Positions 1 to 5,428 of a stretch of DNA of 5,428 nucleotides are shown in pieces. Source of the stretch: Pseudomonadota bacterium (lineage in GTDB: Bacteria > Pseudomonadota > Gammaproteobacteria > Burkholderiales > Burkholderiaceae_F); assembly GCA_023443095.1 (NCBI GenBank), contig JAEZVV010000196.1, forward strand, positions 1 through 5,428, given 5' to 3'. The position numbers were made by a program, and so were the translations under genes. The notes beneath the pieces are model-generated. The model was not told where the DNA came from, ran no database searches, and was given only the letters and a program-made list of their open reading frames with translations. Within the stretch, counting starts at the first letter, position 1. Each line of letters opens with the position of its first letter.

Positions 1-893
1 ATGGCCGCACTGACGACGGCCAGTATTGCCAAGAACATGCCGATCTGCTTGGCCGAGGTGGCGATCAGCTTGCCGACGAGGATGTCTTCCATCTGGGCCC
101 GGGTGTAGACCGTCAAACGTTTCCAGCGTCGGATCGATTCGGCCACCTCGTCCGGTGCATGGTCAGGCTTCAGCGTGACCAGGATCGCATTGACGAACGC
201 GTTAGTGTTTTGAGATGCAATCACGGCCTCCAGCAGCCCTGGTACGCCGGGTCGATTGAAGGCTGGGTTGGCTTCGGTGCGACGCCGGCTTTGCCAGATG
301 GCGTCGTTGTCCTTGAGGAACTGTGTCTCTTGGGCATCCTTGAGCGGAACGAAGACCATCGGGTCGCCGCTGGACGACACCATGCGCCGGGTCAGGCCGA
401 CGACCGTGTAATGGATCCTCCGGATGCCGATGCGATCCCCCAGCTTGAAGCCGGAGGCGATGTCGGCCACCGCCTCGTAGTGGCCGCGCGTGATCTGGCG
501 GCCCGCGATGAGGTACGGAGGCCATCCGGGTGTGGCTCCCAGCGGTCCGGGAGCGATGCCGACCACCATGGCTCGCACATCGCTCTCACTCTTGCGCACC
601 TGCATGGTCAGGTAGGTGACGTTTGCGGCACGGGCGACTCCCGGCATGGCGAGAATGGCGCGATAAACGTCGTCATTGATGCTGGACGACTCTGCATAGG
701 GGCCCAGGGTGTCCTTTTGCACGATCCAAAGGTCGGCACCGCTGTTGTCGAGCAAGGCTTTGCCGTCATCCACCATGCCACGGTAGACCCCGGCCATGAC
801 CAGGGTCACGCCGATCAGGAGCCCTAAGCCAATTCCTGTGAAGACGAACTTGCCCCAGGCGTGGAGGATGTCGCGGCCGGCCAGGCTGATCAT
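1..893 (-). CDS. MacB/FtsX-type ABC transporter permease, partial (C-terminus beyond window)
   Basis: Probable inner-membrane subunit of an ABC exporter that works with the adaptor encoded just upstream. I translated the minus strand by hand: the frame is open from ATG at 893 to base 1, giving 297 residues and no stop. The N-terminus (MISLAGRDILHAWGKF) leads into one hydrophobic segment at about residues 16-36. A long polar, presumably periplasmic domain follows (about 37-275), with motifs such as GADLWIVQ (52-59), LAMPGVARA (81-89) and FKLGDRIGI (149-157). A second membrane segment starts near 283 and is cut off. This is the MacB_PCD/FtsX plan, as in MacB, LolC/E and cyanobacterial DevC. There is no Walker A or signature motif, so the ATPase must be a separate gene. 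The start overlaps the adaptor stop (ATGA) and has AGGAG 7 bases upstream. About 100 residues with the last membrane segments should lie to the left. The family is clear; the substrate is unknown. Confidence 0.9.
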   Translation of the reverse strand, partial: MISLAGRDILHAWGKFVFTGIGLGLLIGVTLVMAGVYRGMVDDGKALLDNSGADLWIVQKDTLGPYAESSSINDDVYRAILAMPGVARAANVTYLTMQVRKSESDVRAMVVGIAPGPLGATPGWPPYLIAGRQITRGHYEAVADIASGFKLGDRIGIRRIHYTVVGLTRRMVSSSGDPMVFVPLKDAQETQFLKDNDAIWQSRRRTEANPAFNRPGVPGLLEAVIASQNTNAFVNAILVTLKPDHAPDEVAESIRRWKRLTVYTRAQMEDILVGKLIATSAKQIGMFLAILAVVSAA

Positions 894-2041
894 CGCGGCA
901 CTCCTGGAATGTGGTCGACGACGTTGATCCGACTCTTTGCCGTCAGCGTTTTCTCGCTGTAGGTCACAACTTGATCGCCGATGCCGAGCCCGACGCTCAC
1001 CTGCACGGAACCACTCAGGTCGGAAGCGCCGAGTCTGACCGGAGAAAACTGCAGATCGTCATCGACAATTTTCCAGACCCCGATTTCGTCGCCTACGCGT
1101 CGCACGGCGGCATTAGGGATGATCGGCATGGCCGGAAGCGCCGGAAGATCGACCGTGACTTCGGCCAGTTCACCGACCGGCGGCAGTGGTTGGGGAATGG
1201 CATCGAAGACCACTTTGGCCAGAGTTTCCTCGGTCACGGCATCGGCCTTTGGTTCCACACGCAGTACTCGGCCTGTCAAGTCCTGACCACTCCGCGAACG
1301 CAGGACGATCCGTGCCGGCAGTTCTCCAGCCAGCCCCGATGCACTGATCTGGTCGAAGCGCACGTGAATCCACAGACTCTTTGGATCGATGACATCCACC
1401 ACCGACTGACCCGCCACAACGGTCGTCCCGGGGTCGGCCTCCCGCGCCACGACCACGCCATCCACCGGTGCGATCAGGCGCAGGCTGCTTCGCTGTACCA
1501 CCAGCCCTTCGCGGTCGGCGCGAGTACGAGCGAGTTCCTCCCGGGCGGCCGAGAGTGCCGCCTCGGCAATTTTTACTTCCTGCCGCTTGGCGGAGAGGTT
1601 TTCCTCGGTCGACATGCGAACAGCGAAGAGTTGTTCATAGCGGCGTGCCTGAGTCTGGGCATATGAATGACGTGTTTCTGCCTCACGCACGGCCGCGTCC
1701 GCACGCCTGAACGCGTAATCCAGCGAGCGGATCCGGTCATCAAGATCGACCGGATCCATCTCGCCGAGTACCTGACCTGCCTTGACCCGGTCGCCCACAT
1801 GCACCTCCAGGCGTTTGACGCGACCAGCAAACGTCGGCCCGATCTTGTAGGTGTAGCGCGCCTCCACCGTACCCACCCCAAACAGCGCTGGCGCGATTTC
1901 CCGCGACTCCACGGTGGTCACCGTCACCGCGACCGGTGCGAGCGGGCCAGAACGCAGGCCGACATAGATGAAGAGCCCCAGCAGTGGAATGATCGCGGCA
2001 AGCAGCGCCAGAGTGCGTGCTTGCAAGGGCAAGTTCTTCAT
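890..2041 (-). CDS. HlyD/MacA-family periplasmic adaptor (membrane fusion protein) of an efflux system
   Basis: 383-residue adaptor that would link the inner-membrane ABC permease to a TolC-like outer-membrane channel. Visible parts in order: short N-terminal tail and one membrane anchor (about 9-28); first lipoyl half (about 66-97, with GRVKRLEVHVGDRVKAGQVL); an alpha-helical hairpin rich in Ala, Arg and Glu (about 100-186); second lipoyl half (about 187-220, APVDGVVVAREADPGTTVVAG); beta-barrel (about 221-300); and a membrane-proximal domain ending SRINVVDH. At the hairpin tip, R134, L138 and T145 match the Arg/Leu/Ser-Thr pattern that AcrA and MacA use to dock TolC. I compared these from memory. 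The frame is open upstream to 2470, but that stretch lies inside tetR and is not adaptor-like. ATG 2041 is chosen because GGGAGGG precedes it and the anchor follows at once. There is no lipobox cysteine, so it is anchored by the helix and not by lipid. The length is close to MacA (about 370 residues). Confidence 0.93.
   Translation of the reverse strand: MKNLPLQARTLALLAAIIPLLGLFIYVGLRSGPLAPVAVTVTTVESREIAPALFGVGTVEARYTYKIGPTFAGRVKRLEVHVGDRVKAGQVLGEMDPVDLDDRIRSLDYAFRRADAAVREAETRHSYAQTQARRYEQLFAVRMSTEENLSAKRQEVKIAEAALSAAREELARTRADREGLVVQRSSLRLIAPVDGVVVAREADPGTTVVAGQSVVDVIDPKSLWIHVRFDQISASGLAGELPARIVLRSRSGQDLTGRVLRVEPKADAVTEETLAKVVFDAIPQPLPPVGELAEVTVDLPALPAMPIIPNAAVRRVGDEIGVWKIVDDDLQFSPVRLGASDLSGSVQVSVGLGIGDQVVTYSEKTLTAKSRINVVDHIPGVPR
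901..905 (-). promoter_or_regulatory. Ribosome binding site of the ABC permease
   Basis: AGGAG on the minus strand, 7 bases before the ATG at 893 and inside the last codons of the adaptor gene. Together with the ATGA overlap it fixes the permease start. Confidence 0.7.
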
Positions 2042-2646
2042 TGCGCCCTCCCGATGCCACGCCGATAAATTGCAAAGACTCGTGGCGCGTCGCGACGAAT
2101 GCGCCCCACGTCGCCTGCCAGCAGCGATTGCATGACCAAGCCTTGGATCGTGCCAATAAACAGCGTCGCCGCCGCGTCGTTGTCGAGCGAGGGGGACAAC
2201 TCGCCGCTGGCCTTGCCTTTCTCGATGAGACGATGCAGGCGCTCGCTGTAGCGCTGGATCAGGATCTGCACCATGTGTTTGGCCGGCGTCGATTCGGCAC
2301 GCTGGAGTTCGCCGAACATCATCCTGGGTACGCCGGGGTGCTCGGCCACGAACTCGATATGACTCATGAACATCGCCTCCATGGCAGCTAAGGGCGACTC
2401 GATCGCTTGGGCGGACCGATCGATTCGAGTCAGCAGCTGCTCGGCGACCCACTCCATGACCGCCTGCCAAATGGCTTCCTTGTTGGGGAAGTGCCGAAAC
2501 AGCGCCCCTTGGGTCAAGTTCATGTGTTTTGCAATGGCCGCAGTTGTGATTTCGCTGGGGTTTTGCGAGCCGGCAAGCTTGATGACGGACTCGATAGTCA
2601 CGGCACGGCGTTCATTGGCGGGAAGATGCTTGGGAGGTGATTCCAC
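2038..2646 (-). CDS. TetR/AcrR-family repressor, first gene of the efflux operon
   Basis: 202-residue transcription factor, probably the repressor of its own operon. The N-terminal DNA-binding domain shows the TetR helix-turn-helix at about residues 33-63: ITTAAIAKHMNLTQGALFRH, then FPNKEAIWQAVM. The rest is a helical ligand-binding and dimerisation domain typical of AcrR-like proteins, including EFVAEHPGVPRMMFGELQRA (98-117) and the helix FIGTIQGLVMQSLLAG (163-178). I chose the GTG at 2646 over the ATG at 2745 (235 residues). GTG has AAGGGA 5 bases upstream, and it leaves the palindromic operator and its promoter outside the coding region; the extra 33 residues are not family-like. The stop overlaps the adaptor start (ATGA). 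Repressor and pump therefore share one transcript, as expected for a drug-responsive exporter such as those under CecR-like control. The inducer is unknown. Confidence 0.92.
   Translation of the reverse strand: MESPPKHLPANERRAVTIESVIKLAGSQNPSEITTAAIAKHMNLTQGALFRHFPNKEAIWQAVMEWVAEQLLTRIDRSAQAIESPLAAMEAMFMSHIEFVAEHPGVPRMMFGELQRAESTPAKHMVQILIQRYSERLHRLIEKGKASGELSPSLDNDAAATLFIGTIQGLVMQSLLAGDVGRIRRDAPRVFAIYRRGIGRAQ
2046..2052 (-). promoter_or_regulatory. Ribosome binding site of the adaptor gene
   Basis: GGGAGGG on the minus strand, 4 bases before the ATG at 2041, within the end of tetR. It decides the adaptor start against the longer upstream-open frame, which reaches 2470 inside tetR. Confidence 0.75.
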
Positions 2647-2651
2647 GGGCG

Positions 2652-2657
2652 TCCCTT
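2652..2657 (-). promoter_or_regulatory. Ribosome binding site supporting the GTG start of tetR
   Basis: AAGGGA on the minus strand, 5 bases before GTG at 2646. No comparable site combined with a sensible protein N-terminus is seen for the longer ATG start at 2745. Confidence 0.6.
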
Positions 2658-2661
2658 GTGA

Positions 2662-2685
2662 AAGATAGTAATTGATTACTACCTT
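2662..2685 (-). promoter_or_regulatory. Palindromic operator, likely bound by the adjacent TetR repressor
   Basis: The core TAGTAATTGATTACTA (2666-2681) is a perfect inverted repeat of two 7-base arms around a TG centre. It extends outwards by AAG (2662-2664) and CTT (2683-2685), with a single unpaired position between core and extension on each side. It is strikingly AT-rich against GC-rich surroundings. It lies 16 bases upstream of the tetR GTG and over the candidate promoter. TetR-family proteins commonly bind such palindromes and repress their own genes. That this one is bound by the neighbouring protein is inferred from position and symmetry. Confidence 0.75.
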
Positions 2686-2695
2686 ATCACGTAAA
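2665..2695 (-). promoter_or_regulatory. Candidate sigma-70 promoter of the tetR-adaptor-permease operon
   Basis: On the minus strand, TTTACG (2695-2690, 4 of 6 to TTGACA) and TACTAT (2670-2665, 4 of 6 to TATAAT, keeping the first two and last two bases) are separated by 19 bases, which is longer than ideal. The operator palindrome covers the -10 and much of the spacer, so a bound repressor would block polymerase. The predicted transcript start would fall next to the ribosome binding site, leaving a very short leader, so the true promoter could lie elsewhere in the same AT-rich patch. Confidence 0.35.
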
Positions 2696-2732
2696 ACCGC
2701 AACTACCGTGGGTTTCCGCAACGGAATATGGA

Positions 2733-2752
2733 AAGGAGACATCAAGGAGACA
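2733..2752. repeat. Short direct repeat with an 11-base period
   Basis: AAGGAGACA occurs twice (2733-2741 and 2744-2752) with a TC spacer, so the copies sit one DNA helical turn apart. It lies about 50 bases upstream of the operator on the tetR side. It could be a tandem protein-binding site, or chance. On the plus strand it resembles two ribosome binding sites, but no convincing gene follows. Confidence 0.4.
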
Positions 2753-2983
2753 CTGACTGACCGACTTGCTCGACTGTCCGCCGTACTTCGCCGCCCAGTG
2801 ATGAACCAGGACCCCCTCCTTCATCCCTCGCCGCTCGCTTGCCGGCGGATAGGGGCGGACGATGCGGAGGGTCTTGGTGTCGCCGCGGCCAGGGACAGGG
2901 CGCGACAGCCAGGGGGCGAGTAAACCCCGCCTACCGGTGATTCCGCCGGTGGTCCCGTCCCCGGCTGCGCCATTTCACTCCCG

Positions 2984-2989
2984 TAGAAT
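2984..2989 (+). promoter_or_regulatory. Candidate -10 element of parC
   Basis: TAGAAT matches TATAAT at 5 of 6 positions and lies 36 bases before the parC ATG in an otherwise GC-rich stretch. The hexamer 17 bases upstream (CCGGCT) is a poor -35, and there is no extended -10 TG. The call rests on the -10 and its position only. Confidence 0.3.
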
Positions 2990-2996
2990 CGCCGCG

Positions 2997-3013
2997 CCCG
3001 GCCCTCTGCCGGG
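2997..3013 (+). promoter_or_regulatory. Small hairpin in the parC leader overlapping the ribosome binding site
   Basis: CCCGGC (2997-3002) pairs perfectly with GCCGGG (3008-3013) around a 5-base loop, CCTCT. The right arm includes the GGG of the only Shine-Dalgarno-like motif, GGGAG (3011-3015), 10 bases before the ATG. If transcription starts at about 2996, this stem would sit at the very 5' end of the mRNA. It could stabilise the transcript or limit translation, or it could be chance in GC-rich DNA. Confidence 0.4.
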
Positions 3014-3025
3014 AGCAACCAAGCC

Positions 3026-5368
<2,343 letters not shown>

Positions 5369-5428
5369 TTCCCCTGCGCGCGCCGGCGAGCCCGGCCCGC
5401 GGTCTGGTTCCCGCATGCATTCCGATCA

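Larger units (their letters stand above)
2647..3025. other. Intergenic region between divergent tetR and parC
   Basis: About 380 bases without a gene I can support. The tetR-proximal third holds the operator, candidate promoter and direct repeat. The parC-proximal 45 bases hold a -10-like hexamer and a hairpin. The stretch between (about 2753-2980) is GC-rich. Its short open frames (plus strand from 2672 or 2862, minus strand 2821-3096) have low-complexity Pro/Ala/Arg/Ser-rich translations with no recognisable domain. I see no tRNA, no convincing intrinsic terminator and no insertion-sequence ends. Confidence 0.6.

Noticed and set aside
159..827. Plus-strand open frame of 222 codons opposite the permease
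   Set aside because: The minus-strand frame encodes a clear FtsX/MacB-type permease with a good start and ribosome binding site. The plus-strand translation shows no family features.
911..1666. Plus-strand open frame of 251 codons opposite the adaptor gene
   Set aside because: Shadow of the HlyD-type gene. The translation is His/Arg-rich with no domain.
2042..2470. N-terminal extension of the adaptor frame (143 extra residues)
   Set aside because: It overlaps tetR in another frame and its translation is Arg-rich with no domain. The true start at 2041 is followed by a normal membrane anchor.
2912..2950. Weak inverted repeats (GGGG/CCCC at 2913-2928 and ACCGG/CCGGT at 2933-2950) as a terminator or regulatory site
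   Set aside because: The arms are 4-5 bases with 8-base loops in GC-rich DNA and no T-tract, and no gene ends here. Chance is the simplest explanation.
5377..5400. GC-rich hairpin after parC (GCCGG/CCGGC) as an intrinsic terminator
   Set aside because: Only about five base pairs and no following run of T. There is not enough to call a terminator.
5415..5428. ATG at 5415 as the start of a next gene
   Set aside because: Only four codons are visible before the window ends and no clear ribosome binding site precedes it.

Overview
The window looks like chromosomal DNA from a GC-rich Gram-negative bacterium, most likely a betaproteobacterium and perhaps of the Rhodocyclales type. The grounds are the style of the ParC protein, the strong G/C bias at third codon positions, and an efflux operon of the periplasmic-adaptor kind, which needs an outer membrane. 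The taxonomic call rests on memory of family sequences, not on a search. There are two divergent transcription units separated by a gap of about 380 bases.

Left unit (1-2646, minus strand): a compact three-gene operon in the order TetR-family repressor, HlyD/MacA-type periplasmic adaptor, and MacB/FtsX-type ABC permease, which is cut by the window edge. Both gene junctions are ATGA stop-start overlaps, so translation is probably coupled along the operon. The permease reading frame is open from its ATG at 893 to base 1. It is not fused to an ATPase at its N-terminus, so a separate LolD/MacB-like ATPase gene is expected just beyond the left edge. The whole would be an ABC-driven tripartite exporter working with a TolC-like outer-membrane channel. 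Its substrate cannot be read from the sequence.

Middle (2647-3025): the tetR side holds an AT-rich near-perfect palindrome (2662-2685) overlapping a weak candidate promoter, which fits autorepression of the whole efflux operon. A 9-base direct repeat lies one helical turn apart further upstream. The parC side has a -10-like hexamer and a small GC-rich hairpin that covers most of the putative ribosome binding site. The stretch between them is GC-rich and unassigned.

Right unit (3026-5368, plus strand): a complete parC gene for topoisomerase IV subunit A, with intact catalytic Arg-Tyr. It has Gln and Asp at the two classic quinolone-resistance positions. The last 60 bases hold no supportable gene.

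Most of this is conventional. The points most worth a second look are the repressor-first, operator-controlled exporter operon and the Gln95/Asp99 pair in ParC. I found no sign of a new kind of system.
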